DNA from: Prevotella sp. DNF00663
GTDB lineage: Bacteria; Bacteroidota; Bacteroidia; Bacteroidales; Bacteroidaceae
Direction: 5' to 3'
Assembly (NCBI RefSeq): GCF_001553265.1
Contig: NZ_KQ960610.1
Span: 36,881-100,880 of the forward strand
Length of the DNA: 64,000 bases
The position numbers and the translations under genes were made by a program. Of the stretch, positions 8,548 to 16,864 are shown in pieces (within the stretch, counting starts at the first letter, position 1; each line of letters starts with the position of its first letter). A model generated the notes under the pieces. The model searched no databases. It saw nothing but the letters and a program-made list of their open reading frames with translations, and was not told the origin of the DNA.

Positions 8548-9423
8548 TTATTTAACGCTTAGCAATTCAATCTTGAAGATCAAAGCAGAGAAAGGTTTGA
8601 TAGTACCTTGCTCACGCTCACCGTATGCTAAGTTCTGAGGAATGTACACTTCCCATACAGAACCCACCGGCATGTGAACCAAAGCGTCTGTCCATCCTTT
8701 GATTACCTGGTTGGCACGGAGGCTAACAGGGTTGCCACGTTGATAAGAACTGTCGAATACCTTACCGTCGATGGTCTTGCCTTCGTACTGTACTTCTACC
8801 ATAGAAGTGTCTTTAGGCATAGCGCCCTTACCCTCTTTGATGACCTTATACTGTACACCGCTAGGTAATGTTTTCACACCGGCCTTGGTCTTGTTGGCTG
8901 CGAGGAACTTCTCACCGGCTTCTTTGTTTGGACCATATTGTTTCTCCATGTTTTTGCCCTTGATGCGTGTCATCAATGTCTGGGCGGTCATTTGAGCCTG
9001 CTCAATGGTCATTTTCACCTTGCCGGTTTTGCCGGTTGTACCAGCGATAAAGCCTGCCATGAAGTTCTTCATAGAGATAGTCTTGGTAGAATCATCGCCG
9101 AAAACTTCGTGATTGATACCCTTGAACATCTGCTGACTAATCTGCTGGCCAATCTGAATACCTGCATAGTAAGCAGCTTTCTTCTTGTTATCACCGGCGT
9201 TAGCACCTTCGTTCAAACCCTTGATGAAGTCTTCCATATAGGTAGTATCAATCTGCATACGACCTACTAGATACTCTTTCAAGCCCTGAGTCTGTGCCAA
9301 ACCCATAGCATAACTCATGGTGTCGACATCATTTTTAAGATCAGCCTTAGGGGTTGAGTTGCCGCATGATGTCAGAGCGGCTACGCTGATAGCCAATGCG
9401 GCTACGATAGAAAGTCTTTTCAT
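8548..9423 (-). CDS. FKBP-type peptidyl-prolyl isomerase lipoprotein (copy 2)
   Basis: A 291-residue paralogue of the neighbouring FKBPs. It has a lipoprotein signal ending in ALTSC (Cys at residue 20), so it is probably membrane-anchored. The N-terminal helical domain has DTMSYAMGLAQTQGLKEYL. The FKBP domain has GVQYKVIKEGKG, VEVQYEGKTIDGKVFDSSY, QVIKGWTDALVHMPVGSVW and PQNLAYGEREQGTI. The stop is followed by the hairpin at 8484-8521. The start lies 29 bases after copy 3, so all three are likely one transcript from the promoter at 10101. Confidence 0.93.
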   Translation of the reverse strand: MKRLSIVAALAISVAALTSCGNSTPKADLKNDVDTMSYAMGLAQTQGLKEYLVGRMQIDTTYMEDFIKGLNEGANAGDNKKKAAYYAGIQIGQQISQQMFKGINHEVFGDDSTKTISMKNFMAGFIAGTTGKTGKVKMTIEQAQMTAQTLMTRIKGKNMEKQYGPNKEAGEKFLAANKTKAGVKTLPSGVQYKVIKEGKGAMPKDTSMVEVQYEGKTIDGKVFDSSYQRGNPVSLRANQVIKGWTDALVHMPVGSVWEVYIPQNLAYGEREQGTIKPFSALIFKIELLSVK

Positions 9424-9452
9424 TGGTTTATAATTGAATTTTTAGAGTTTTC

Positions 9453-10058
9453 TTATTTCACTGCAATCAGTTCTACGTCGAAGATCAAAGCTGCGAATGG
9501 AGGAATTGATGCACCTGCACCGCGTTCGCCATAGCCTAACTGATAAGGAATGAAGAAGCGATACTTAGCGCCTTCCTGCATCAATTGGAGACCTTCAGTC
9601 CAGCCTGCGATAACTTGGTTCAAGCCGAATGTAGCTGTCTGTCCGCGGTCGTAGCTGCTGTCAAATTGTGTCCCATCAATCAATGTACCGCGATAGTGGC
9701 ATTCCACTTGGTCGGTAGCCTTGGGGCTTTTACCGTTTCCTTCTAGCAATACCATATATTGCAGACCGCTAGCTGTGGTCTTTACGCCTTCTTTTGCAGC
9801 ATTCTCTTGCAAGAAAGCTTCGCCCTCTTCTTTAGCCACTTTACCCTTTTCTGCGGCAGCCGCTTGTTGTTGAGCTTCTTTCTCGGCAAAGAAATTCTGT
9901 ACGATGGTTTGCGCTTCTTGATCGTCGAGCTGTAACTTTGCGCCGGCAATCACATCTTTGATAGCCTGTGCAAAATCGTCGATATTCAAGCCCTCGGCAC
10001 CCATTCCAGACAGTTGTCGGCCGATGCCCAATCCTAAAGCGTAACTAACTTTATCCAT
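9453..10058 (-). CDS. FKBP-type peptidyl-prolyl isomerase, cytoplasmic (copy 3)
   Basis: A 201-residue FKBP with no signal peptide. The start MDKVSYALGLGIGRQLSGMG corresponds to the SYA.GL helix of the exported paralogues. An Ala/Gln/Glu-rich helical linker (about residues 65-95) precedes the FKBP domain: GLQYMVLLEGNG, ECHYRGTLIDGTQFDSSY, QVIAGWTEGLQLM, YGERGAGASIPPFAAL. The ATG at 10058 is chosen over an upstream in-frame ATG at 10112 because the latter would place the start upstream of the -7 box. It is the first gene of the three-gene FKBP set. Confidence 0.92.
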   Translation of the reverse strand: MDKVSYALGLGIGRQLSGMGAEGLNIDDFAQAIKDVIAGAKLQLDDQEAQTIVQNFFAEKEAQQQAAAAEKGKVAKEEGEAFLQENAAKEGVKTTASGLQYMVLLEGNGKSPKATDQVECHYRGTLIDGTQFDSSYDRGQTATFGLNQVIAGWTEGLQLMQEGAKYRFFIPYQLGYGERGAGASIPPFAALIFDVELIAVK

Positions 10059-10100
10059 AAATCTATTTTCTGTTATTATAATAATGTGCTTATATTCCTG

Positions 10101-10108
10101 CAAAGTTA
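10101..10108 (-). promoter_or_regulatory. -7 promoter element for the FKBP cluster
   Basis: TAACTTTGCA on the minus strand matches TAnnTTTG, 42 bases before the copy 3 start. No TTTG was found at the expected -33 distance. Confidence 0.55.
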
Positions 10109-10176
10109 GCATTTTTATCTTACTTCCTTTCGTACAATAGCCAAAAAATCCTTAATTTTGTGGGAACAAGGGGGGA

Positions 10177-10291
10177 GTAAAGAAGTAGACAAGTTAACAA
10201 GTAAGCGTGTAGATTTGCCTAGAGAATGTGTAAGTGTATATCTATTTGGCTGTATCTTGTCTACTTGTTAGCTCGTCCACTTGTTAACTTT
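10177..10291. repeat. inverted copies of the GTAGACAAGTTAAC repeat
   Basis: AGTAGACAAGTTAACAAGT (10178-10196) recurs in inverted form as CTTGTCTACTTGTTA and CCACTTGTTAAC at about 10257-10289. The same words flank the hairpin repeats at 11.3, 23.1 and 63.8 kb. They occupy the leader of the sirtuin gene. A possible -7 box, TAATTTTG at 10153-10160, lies just before them. Confidence 0.55.
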
Positions 10292-10314
10292 GAAGAACTC
10301 GTAAACTGTAAAAT

Positions 10315-11007
10315 ATGAAACATATTGTATTTCTAACTGGAGCAGGGATGTCGGTGGAGAGTGGATTTAAGACTTTTCGCGGCAATGATGGATTGTGGGA
10401 GAACTATCCGGTAGAGCAGATTGCTACCCATGAGGGATGGGAAGCTGACCCTACATTGGTGACTAATTTCTACAATATGTTGCGCAAGAAGCTCTATCAG
10501 GCGGCACCCAATGAAGGGCATCTACTCATCCACGAGTTGGAAAAACGGTTCGAGGTAACTGTCGTTACACAGAATGTAGATAATCTACACGAGAAAGCGG
10601 GGTCGTCGCGAGTCATTCATCTGCATGGAGAACTGTCTAAAGTATGCTCTAGTCGTGCCCCTTACGACAACCGATATATACGCGAACTGCCCGAAGATGA
10701 TTGTCAAATAAAACCCGGAACCAAGGCCGAAGATGGTTCGTTGTTGCGTCCTTTCATCGTGTTCTTTGGTGAATCGGTACCCATGATGGAACCCGCTGCA
10801 GTGGCAGCACACCAAGCTGATATCTTTGTTATTATTGGTACATCGCTCAATGTCTATCCGGCTGCCGGACTGGTACAATATGTTCGTCCCGAAGTTCCGG
10901 TTTATCTCATCGACCCAAATCCGGTGAATGCAGCTGGTGGTCGAATCGTTCAGATAGCCAAAGGAGCGTCCGAAGGTATGAGGCAGCTCGCTAAAGTATT
11001 GGAATAA
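10315..11007 (+). CDS. cobB: Sir2-family NAD-dependent protein deacylase
   Basis: A 230-residue sirtuin that removes acyl groups from protein lysines using NAD. It has the NAD loop GAGMSVESGFKTFR (residues 9-22), QNVDNLHEKAG, catalytic HLHGEL and GTSLNVYPAAG. Two oddities stand out. The zinc site normally made by two CxxC pairs is reduced to single Cys residues (KVCSSR and DDCQIK). The Tyr-x-x-Arg pair used by class III enzymes for succinyl-lysine reads YNML followed by Arg. The fold is clear, but acyl preference and zinc binding are open. It stands alone, flanked by repeats. Confidence 0.9.
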   Translation: MKHIVFLTGAGMSVESGFKTFRGNDGLWENYPVEQIATHEGWEADPTLVTNFYNMLRKKLYQAAPNEGHLLIHELEKRFEVTVVTQNVDNLHEKAGSSRVIHLHGELSKVCSSRAPYDNRYIRELPEDDCQIKPGTKAEDGSLLRPFIVFFGESVPMMEPAAVAAHQADIFVIIGTSLNVYPAAGLVQYVRPEVPVYLIDPNPVNAAGGRIVQIAKGASEGMRQLAKVLE

Positions 11008-11112
11008 ACATGTTATTCATAGTCGGAGGGTGTCGAACGTAAGCGGAGATAGTCTCCGGTATGCGTATATGTACTACAATCATGGAGTAAAGAGATTGCA
11101 AATTTCCCCCAC

Positions 11113-11138
11113 GGACGAGACATGTCGCGTCCCTACAG
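11113..11138. repeat. dispersed palindrome with CTACAG tail
   Basis: GGACGAGACATGTCGCGTCC is a near-perfect palindrome followed by CTACAG. Its architecture matches the palindromes at 21330, 23324 and 23524, each with a TCTCTAC or CCCTAC edge. Confidence 0.6.
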
Positions 11139-11243
11139 AAGCCCCACCCCATCCCTTCCCATAGAGGGGAGGGCGACAGAAATAAAGCTTCCCCGTCCCA
11201 CAACTAAATAACTTATCAACTCAAAAACTTACAAACTAAAGCC

Positions 11244-11400
11244 TAAACTCGTCTACTTGTCCACTTAAAACCTTCTCCCTCCCCTTTTGGGGAGGGCTGG
11301 GGTGGGGCTGCTGCAGCGGTTCCTCAGTATTGCTGCATGGCCTCTTCAGCATTCTTGCAAAGCCGAGACAGCATCGCTGCCTCGGCTTTGCAGCAAAGTA
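11244..11400. repeat. dispersed hairpin repeat, direct copy
   Basis: This copy reads, in order: AAACTCGTCTACTTGTCCAC, AAAACC, the self-complementary core CCCTCCCCTTTTGGGGAGGG (11277-11296), a GCTGGGGTGGGGCTG tail, then a second hairpin. In the second hairpin TGCAAAGCCGAG (11356-11367) pairs perfectly with CTCGGCTTTGCA (11381-11392). The same modules recur at 22.97-23.16 kb and 63.8-64.0 kb. Confidence 0.8.
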
Positions 11401-11514
11401 GTAGACAAGTTAACGAGTGGATAAGTAGACGAGCTTGAAGTGAGAAGTGGGGGCTTTTATTATCAAAATGATAATAGAGTTTCAAATAGTCTATTTATTT
11501 TCACTTTTTATGTT

Positions 11515-11522
11515 TACCTTTG
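11515..11522 (+). promoter_or_regulatory. -7 promoter element for the first licD operon
   Basis: TACCTTTG matches TAnnTTTG and lies 36 bases before the LicD start; the -33 region is only T-rich. The next two genes overlap their predecessors by four bases, so this probably drives all three. Confidence 0.5.
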
Positions 11523-11558
11523 TTGCTAAATAGAACAGCTGAAGTAATTACTTAAAAG

Positions 11559-12473
11559 ATGAACTTAGATAGTGAATATCGTGATGGATACCTCGTCTCT
11601 GTAGAGATGAAAAAAATCTGGGCAATAGAACTAGATTTGCTTAAAAAACTCGTTGATATTTGCCGGAAGCACGATTTGCGTGTATGGATAGAAGGAGGTA
11701 CGTTGCTAGGAGCGGTGCGTCATCAAGGATTTATCCCTTGGGATGATGATATAGACGTCACGATGCCTCGTCCGGATTATGAAAAGTTGCGGCTTATCTG
11801 TGCTAAGGAATTGGAGGCGCCTTACTTTTTGCAGACTCCTTATAATGATGAACATTATTGTTGTGGGCACGCTCAGTTGCGTAATAGTAATACCACGGCT
11901 GTGCGTCCGAGCGATTGTTACCGTCCTTATAACCAAGGAATATTTATAGATATATTCATCCTTGATGGCATGCCCGATGATATGGTAGAACGAAAGCAGC
12001 TGGTTAAGAATGTCCGCAGACGTTTGAGATGTCTCAAGTCGATAGATTATCCCATCTTGCTCTCAGGACGTTTAGGGCTGTTGTTTCGCAAATACTGGTG
12101 GCGTCGCAAGGTGATGAAGTATGGATTTGCCCAACTATATCAGTATGTAGACGATTTGTTGTTGCAACATTCTTGGGATGATAGTCGGCAATTGGGACAT
12201 GTGGCCTTTGCAGGAGATAGGTTTATATGGGATAAACACATCTTTGACCATACGACGATGCTATCTTTTGAGGGGTTACAAGTGCCTGCTCCGGGCGATT
12301 ATGATGCATATTTGAAAGTGGTGTTCGGTCCCGATTATATGACTCCTGTCAAATGTCCGAATATGCATGGCGCCGTAGTGTTTGATACAGACCATAGCTA
12401 TAAGGAACGGATGCCGGATATACGTCGGGCGTATAGACGCTCGGCAGTTAAACGATTACTAGCAAAACTATGA
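11559..12473 (+). CDS. LicD family phosphotransferase (first)
   Basis: A 304-residue protein of the LicD/fukutin nucleotidyltransferase-fold family. The signature GGTLLGAVRHQGFIPWDDDI and following DVTMPRPDYEKL lie at about residues 48-80 and supply the metal-binding Asp residues. LicD proteins move a phosphoryl-linked group such as phosphocholine from a CDP carrier onto cell-surface glycans. The next two genes, a class V aminotransferase and a cytidylyltransferase fusion, overlap by four bases each. That makes a CDP-activated donor plausible; the group transferred is unknown. Confidence 0.88.
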   Translation: MNLDSEYRDGYLVSVEMKKIWAIELDLLKKLVDICRKHDLRVWIEGGTLLGAVRHQGFIPWDDDIDVTMPRPDYEKLRLICAKELEAPYFLQTPYNDEHYCCGHAQLRNSNTTAVRPSDCYRPYNQGIFIDIFILDGMPDDMVERKQLVKNVRRRLRCLKSIDYPILLSGRLGLLFRKYWWRRKVMKYGFAQLYQYVDDLLLQHSWDDSRQLGHVAFAGDRFIWDKHIFDHTTMLSFEGLQVPAPGDYDAYLKVVFGPDYMTPVKCPNMHGAVVFDTDHSYKERMPDIRRAYRRSAVKRLLAKL

Positions 12474-13567
12474 ATATGAAAGAGCTAAAGAATTTGCTGA
12501 ATTTTACAGTTGGACCGGTCATGTCGTCAGAGGCGGTTCGACAAATAGGCGGAGAGCAGGTGCCATATTTTCGTACCCCCGAGTTCTCGGAGCTGACATT
12601 TGATAGTGAGAGGCTTATCAAGCAGTTTGCGCATGCCGAAGATTCTGCAAGAGTATTGTTCTTGACCGGTTCTGGAACGGCTGCAATGGAAGCTACAGTG
12701 ATGAATGTGCTGACTCCGACTGATCGTGTTTTGGTTGTCAATGGTGGTAGCTTCGGCCATCGCTTCGTACAACTTTGCGATATTCATGGCCTGAATTACA
12801 CCGAGATAAAGGTACCTATGGGTAAGCAGTTGACCGAATTGATGCTTCAACCATTTGCCGGTCAAGGTTTTACTGCGCTCTTAGTCAATGTGGGAGAGAC
12901 CTCTACGGGTGTACATTATGATATAGATTTGATTAGTCGCTTTTGTCAAGAGCAAGATCTTTTGCTTGTGGTTGATGCCATAAGCTCATTCTTGGCCGAC
13001 CCGTTTGATATGGCGTCACTGCATGTAGATGTGATGATTACTGGTTCGCAGAAAGCTTTAGCGTGTGCACCGGGTATCTCTGTGGTGGTTCTAGGCGAAA
13101 GGGCTTTGGCACGTGTAGAGGGAAATAAGGTAAGAAGTATGTACTTTGACCTGAAGGATGCACTGAAGAATGCAGAGCGAGGTCAGACTCCTTTCACTCC
13201 TGCCGTCGGAATCTTACGGCAGATAAATGCCCGACTTCATGAAATAGCAGAGGCAGGTGGCGACGCCATAGAGATAGAACGAACCCGCTTGTTGGCAGAA
13301 GACTTCAGGCAACGTATCCGTCATCTGCCGCTTGAATTGTTTGCTGAATCTCCTTCGAATGCCGTCACTTCGCTTCATCCATTGCATGCTTCGGCTTATG
13401 ATATATTTGTTTGTCTCAAAGATGAGTACCATCTATGGGTATGTCCGAATGGTGGAGACTTGCGCGATAAAGTGTTTCGCGTAGGTCATATTGGTGCCTT
13501 GACTGTGGAGGACAATACGGTTCTGATAGATGCTTTGAACGACTTGCATACCAGAGGAATATTATGA
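12470..13567 (+). CDS. class V PLP-dependent aminotransferase
   Basis: A 365-residue aminotransferase close to the 2-aminoethylphosphonate:pyruvate and alanine:glyoxylate groups. It has FTVGPVMSSEAV at the start, LTGSGTAAMEA (about residues 65-75), VVDAISSF with the cofactor-ring Asp at 169, and TGSQKALACAPG with the PLP lysine at 195. Pairing with LicD and a cytidylyltransferase suggests it makes an amino-alcohol or aminophosphonate for surface decoration. No PEP mutase or phosphonopyruvate decarboxylase is in the window, so a phosphonate substrate is not established. ATGA overlaps link it to both neighbours. Confidence 0.85.
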   Translation: MNMKELKNLLNFTVGPVMSSEAVRQIGGEQVPYFRTPEFSELTFDSERLIKQFAHAEDSARVLFLTGSGTAAMEATVMNVLTPTDRVLVVNGGSFGHRFVQLCDIHGLNYTEIKVPMGKQLTELMLQPFAGQGFTALLVNVGETSTGVHYDIDLISRFCQEQDLLLVVDAISSFLADPFDMASLHVDVMITGSQKALACAPGISVVVLGERALARVEGNKVRSMYFDLKDALKNAERGQTPFTPAVGILRQINARLHEIAEAGGDAIEIERTRLLAEDFRQRIRHLPLELFAESPSNAVTSLHPLHASAYDIFVCLKDEYHLWVCPNGGDLRDKVFRVGHIGALTVEDNTVLIDALNDLHTRGIL

Positions 13568-14907
13568 AAAAGGTAATTACTTACGGAACATACGACCTTC
13601 TGCACCATGGGCACATCAAACTATTACAACGTGCCAAGGCATTAGGCGATTATTTGATAGTCGGAGTGACTGCTGACACTTTCGATAGGTCGCGTGGTAA
13701 AATCAACGTACAGCAATCTTTGATAGAGCGTATTAATAATGTGCGTGATACAGGATTGGCCGATGAGATTGTCGTAGAGGAATATATAGGGCAGAAAATC
13801 GATGATATTCGTCGTTTGAATGTGGATGTATTCACGGTTGGGTCGGATTGGAAAGGTAAGTTTGATTACTTAAAAGAGTTCTGTGAGGTCGTGTATCTTG
13901 ACCGTACAGAGGGTATCTCAAGTTCTGAATTGCGTTGTGAACAGCGCGATATAAGAATAGGTTTGGTGGGCGACTCGGCCATTCTAAACAAATTTGAGAA
14001 CGAAAGTCACTATGTGAATGGTGTTACTATCAGTGGTGTGTGTACGAATAATGGCAGCTTGTTGGCTGAACGACTTCATCAACTGCCTTGTGTGACAGAC
14101 CAGCTAGATGAATTATTGAATGTTTCTGATGCCATATACGTGATTTCAAAGCCCGAAATGCACTATGAACATATATACCGTGCCCTCGGAAAAGGAAAAC
14201 ATGTGTTGTGCGAAACTCCAATAACTATCAAGGTAGAGCAATGGTGTGAACTGCAGCAGATGGCAAAGGACAAGGGATTGGTGCTTGCCGATGGATTGAA
14301 GACTGCTTATTCTATGGCCTATGACCGACTTTGTTTATTGGCTAAGAGTGGGGCAATTGGGAAGGTAGTTTCGGTGGATGCCACTTGTACAAGCCTGCAA
14401 GACATGGAAAGAATGCGCGAAGGGAATGGTCCATGTCCATGGAATAGCATTTGCGCATGGGGACCTACGGCTCTATTACCCATCTTCCAATTGCTAGGGA
14501 CAGACTATATAAGTAAGCAAATCGTTACACATCTGCTGGATGAAGAGTTGTTCTTTGACGCCTTTACCAAGGTTTCTTTTGTCTATCCGCATGCTGTAGC
14601 CTCGTTGAAAGTAGGACAGGGAGTGAAGTCGGAAGGCGAACTCGTCGTGTCGGGAACAAAAGGTTACATCTATGTTCCGGCTCCATGGTGGAAGACAGAT
14701 TACTTTGAAGTGAGGTATGAGAACCCTGCTGAGAATAAACGTTACTTCTATCAACTGGATGGCGAAGGCATTAGATACGAGATATTATCGTTTATCAAAT
14801 CCATCAAGTCATCGCGTAATGGATCTTATATAGACGTGAACACATCTGAAGCTATTATCCGTGTCATTCAAGACTTCTATGAAGGACGGGATGTTATCAA
14901 GATGTAG
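13564..14907 (+). CDS. fusion: TagD-like cytidylyltransferase plus Gfo/Idh/MocA-like domain
   Basis: A 447-residue two-domain protein. Residues 1 to about 130 are a glycerol-3-phosphate cytidylyltransferase-type domain: TYGTYDLLHHGHIKLLQRAK with HxGH at 14-17, VGVTADTF, and the closing RTEGISSSELR. Residues from about 135 look like a Gfo/Idh/MocA NAD(P)-dependent oxidoreductase: IRIGLVGDSAILNKF, YRALGKGKHVLCETP, and SGAIGKVVSVDATC. The combination suggests one polypeptide both oxidises or reduces a small polyol-type substrate and couples a phosphate product to CTP. The substrate is not known. It ends four bases short of the convergent glycosyltransferase gene. Confidence 0.85.
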   Translation: MKKVITYGTYDLLHHGHIKLLQRAKALGDYLIVGVTADTFDRSRGKINVQQSLIERINNVRDTGLADEIVVEEYIGQKIDDIRRLNVDVFTVGSDWKGKFDYLKEFCEVVYLDRTEGISSSELRCEQRDIRIGLVGDSAILNKFENESHYVNGVTISGVCTNNGSLLAERLHQLPCVTDQLDELLNVSDAIYVISKPEMHYEHIYRALGKGKHVLCETPITIKVEQWCELQQMAKDKGLVLADGLKTAYSMAYDRLCLLAKSGAIGKVVSVDATCTSLQDMERMREGNGPCPWNSICAWGPTALLPIFQLLGTDYISKQIVTHLLDEELFFDAFTKVSFVYPHAVASLKVGQGVKSEGELVVSGTKGYIYVPAPWWKTDYFEVRYENPAENKRYFYQLDGEGIRYEILSFIKSIKSSRNGSYIDVNTSEAIIRVIQDFYEGRDVIKM

Positions 14908-14910
14908 AGC

Positions 14911-15819
14911 CTATCTTTTACCTAATCTCTCGTGGATACCATCGCTATAGGCCTGCCACAACATGGGTAAGTCTTTCCATTGCCACGCCTTTGAGAAGGG
15001 CATGGTAAACAGAGCGGGAATGATATAACCAATCATTCCAATGAAGCTACGTAGGTAGCGAACGCCCCAATTACGGCCATAATGATGGTTCAGATAGGCC
15101 TCGTTGCGTATTTGGTAATATCGTTTCCACTTCTTTTTTTGATTGCGTGTGACCCATGTATCATCATTGAAGAACTTATGTTTGTCCATCAAGGCATCCG
15201 GAATATACTGTAAACGGAAGCCGGATAGATGGGCTCGTAGGCAATAGTCGGTGTCGTCGCAGAAGATAAACAACTCTTTGTTGGGTAAACCAATTCTCTC
15301 TACGACCGTGCGATTGATGAGTGGACCTTCGAAGTCGGCTCCAACAATCTCTGTGGCTTGGCTTATTTGCTGTTTGGCTAGTTTTCGTCCGTGCATGGAA
15401 GCTAATGGATTGGTGAAGTCGAATTTTTGAAATTCATGTGTAAACACTTGTCCGTCGAGTAGTCGTCGGGGCGAGAGTATGCCGATACTGGGTTGCTCTA
15501 TGTATTTCAATAATTGTATTAAGCAGTCGGGGCGTGGGAAGACATCGTCGTCCATACACCATATCCAATCGGCTCCATCGGTATAAGCTCGCTGGATACC
15601 GGTATAGAATCCGCCACTTCCGCCCACATTCTCTTGGTGTATGACAGTTAAATCGGTTTGCTCATCAAGCCATTCGCAGGTTCCATCTGTACACCCATTG
15701 TCGACAACAATGACTTTTGAAAGGCCTTGTTGTTGGCGAAGCGAGGCTATACCGCGCTGGAGTAGTTCTATACGATTGTATGTTACGACTACGGCAATAA
15801 TCTTTTTTATTTCAGTCAT
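14911..15819 (-). CDS. family 2 glycosyltransferase
   Basis: A 302-residue GT-A glycosyltransferase with IIAVVVTYNRIELLQRGIAS at the N-terminus, VIVVDNGCTDGT, the donor-binding ENVGGSGGFYTGIQRA, and the metal motif WCMDDDVFP. This arrangement resembles the GlfT2-like/rhamnosyltransferase branch of GT2. A basic C-terminal part with a hydrophobic stretch (IGMIGYIIPALFTMPF) may hold it to the membrane. It is the last gene of a leftward operon that includes an LPS-type acyltransferase and kinase, so an LPS core or O-chain role is likely. The sugar is not known. Confidence 0.87.
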   Translation of the reverse strand: MTEIKKIIAVVVTYNRIELLQRGIASLRQQQGLSKVIVVDNGCTDGTCEWLDEQTDLTVIHQENVGGSGGFYTGIQRAYTDGADWIWCMDDDVFPRPDCLIQLLKYIEQPSIGILSPRRLLDGQVFTHEFQKFDFTNPLASMHGRKLAKQQISQATEIVGADFEGPLINRTVVERIGLPNKELFIFCDDTDYCLRAHLSGFRLQYIPDALMDKHKFFNDDTWVTRNQKKKWKRYYQIRNEAYLNHHYGRNWGVRYLRSFIGMIGYIIPALFTMPFSKAWQWKDLPMLWQAYSDGIHERLGKR

Positions 15820-15823
15820 ACGC

Positions 15824-16864
15824 CTACTTTGTCAATTGATTGATGGCTTCTTGCAATGCCTTTGTGAAGTAATGACCGTTCCGAAGCTGCTCGCTTACCC
15901 GATATACTTGCTTCTTCATCTCGTCGTATTGCACAGCTGTAATGCTTGGGAGTATGTCGTTAAGCTCTTCGAGAGAATCTATACAGATTCCGATACCTTC
16001 CTCTTGGACGACGTTTGCAAGGGCTGCTTGTCGCCAAATGATAATGGGAAGACCGGCACGGAGATAAAATGAGACCTTATGAGGGCTGTTCCAACGGAGG
16101 TATTCGCCGAAAGCTCCGCTGCAAGTACGAGTATCTGCACCATCCCAAACGAGTCCGAAATGTCCGTCTACATGCTCTATGAAGTCTTCGGAGGCCATAA
16201 ATCCCTCTATCTTGACGTGCTTACTGTCTGCTAATCCGGGCAATCCGTTCTTGTTACCATAGATTACCAATTGATAGTTTTGTGCTTGTTTCGACATTAA
16301 TCGTAGGAAGCTGTTCTTCCGTTCGGCTAATGCTCCGGCATATATAACGCGTGGACAATCGGTCAAGGTTGTTTGTTTCTGATGGATAGTATGACTTCGA
16401 TAATCGAAGAGACTTAGCGAACCCAATGGGTGTTTATATCCTTTCGTGTGGAGCCATTGCTTCATTGTCTCGTTAGAAGCGATTACATAGTTAGCGCACA
16501 TTAGTCGATCTATCTCTTGTTTTACGCCAAGTCGCTTCCTACGCATGGAACCGAGATCATGAATTAAGGCTATGGTTGAGGCGCCACGCAACTTTGCAAA
16601 TCGGCAAATAAATGCAAAATATTTCTTGATAGGGTATTGAAGTACGATTAAATCTCCACGTCGTATCGTGCATATCGTCTTTAGAATGCCGGCCAAATCG
16701 AGAAAAAATGTCAGTATCTTACTGTTATAATAGGTTGTTGGCAGGCCTAGATTATGTGCCTGTAAGCCCCTAAGCGTCTCCTCGTTATCGGTTTTGGCTT
16801 TATTACCAGAGCCATTTACGCCTCGATAATTGCGTGATATGTAGCATAATCGTTTCTTTTTCAT
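15824..16864 (-). CDS. glycosyltransferase, galactofuranosyltransferase-like
   Basis: A 346-residue protein with a two-Rossmann (GT-B) look. It has ALIHDLGSMRR, a second-domain start VIYAGALAERKNSFL, FGLVWDGADTRTCSG, and the donor-site region SPHKVSFYLRAGLPIIIW. This pattern resembles bacterial beta-1,6-galactofuranosyltransferases and relatives; the sugar assignment is tentative. It starts within the stop of the kinase gene upstream (ATGA overlap) and ends five bases before the GT2 gene, so the three are translated together. Confidence 0.78.
   Translation of the reverse strand: MKKKRLCYISRNYRGVNGSGNKAKTDNEETLRGLQAHNLGLPTTYYNSKILTFFLDLAGILKTICTIRRGDLIVLQYPIKKYFAFICRFAKLRGASTIALIHDLGSMRRKRLGVKQEIDRLMCANYVIASNETMKQWLHTKGYKHPLGSLSLFDYRSHTIHQKQTTLTDCPRVIYAGALAERKNSFLRLMSKQAQNYQLVIYGNKNGLPGLADSKHVKIEGFMASEDFIEHVDGHFGLVWDGADTRTCSGAFGEYLRWNSPHKVSFYLRAGLPIIIWRQAALANVVQEEGIGICIDSLEELNDILPSITAVQYDEMKKQVYRVSEQLRNGHYFTKALQEAINQLTK

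Larger units (their letters stand above)
11008..11558. other. non-coding repeat mosaic between the sirtuin and licD genes
   Basis: About 550 bases without a credible gene. It holds a palindrome with a CTACAG tail (11113-11138), a degenerate inverted CCCTCCCC repeat (about 11140-11172), a direct copy (11244-11400) containing two hairpins, GTAGACAAG words, and a -7 promoter box just before the licD gene. Confidence 0.7.
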
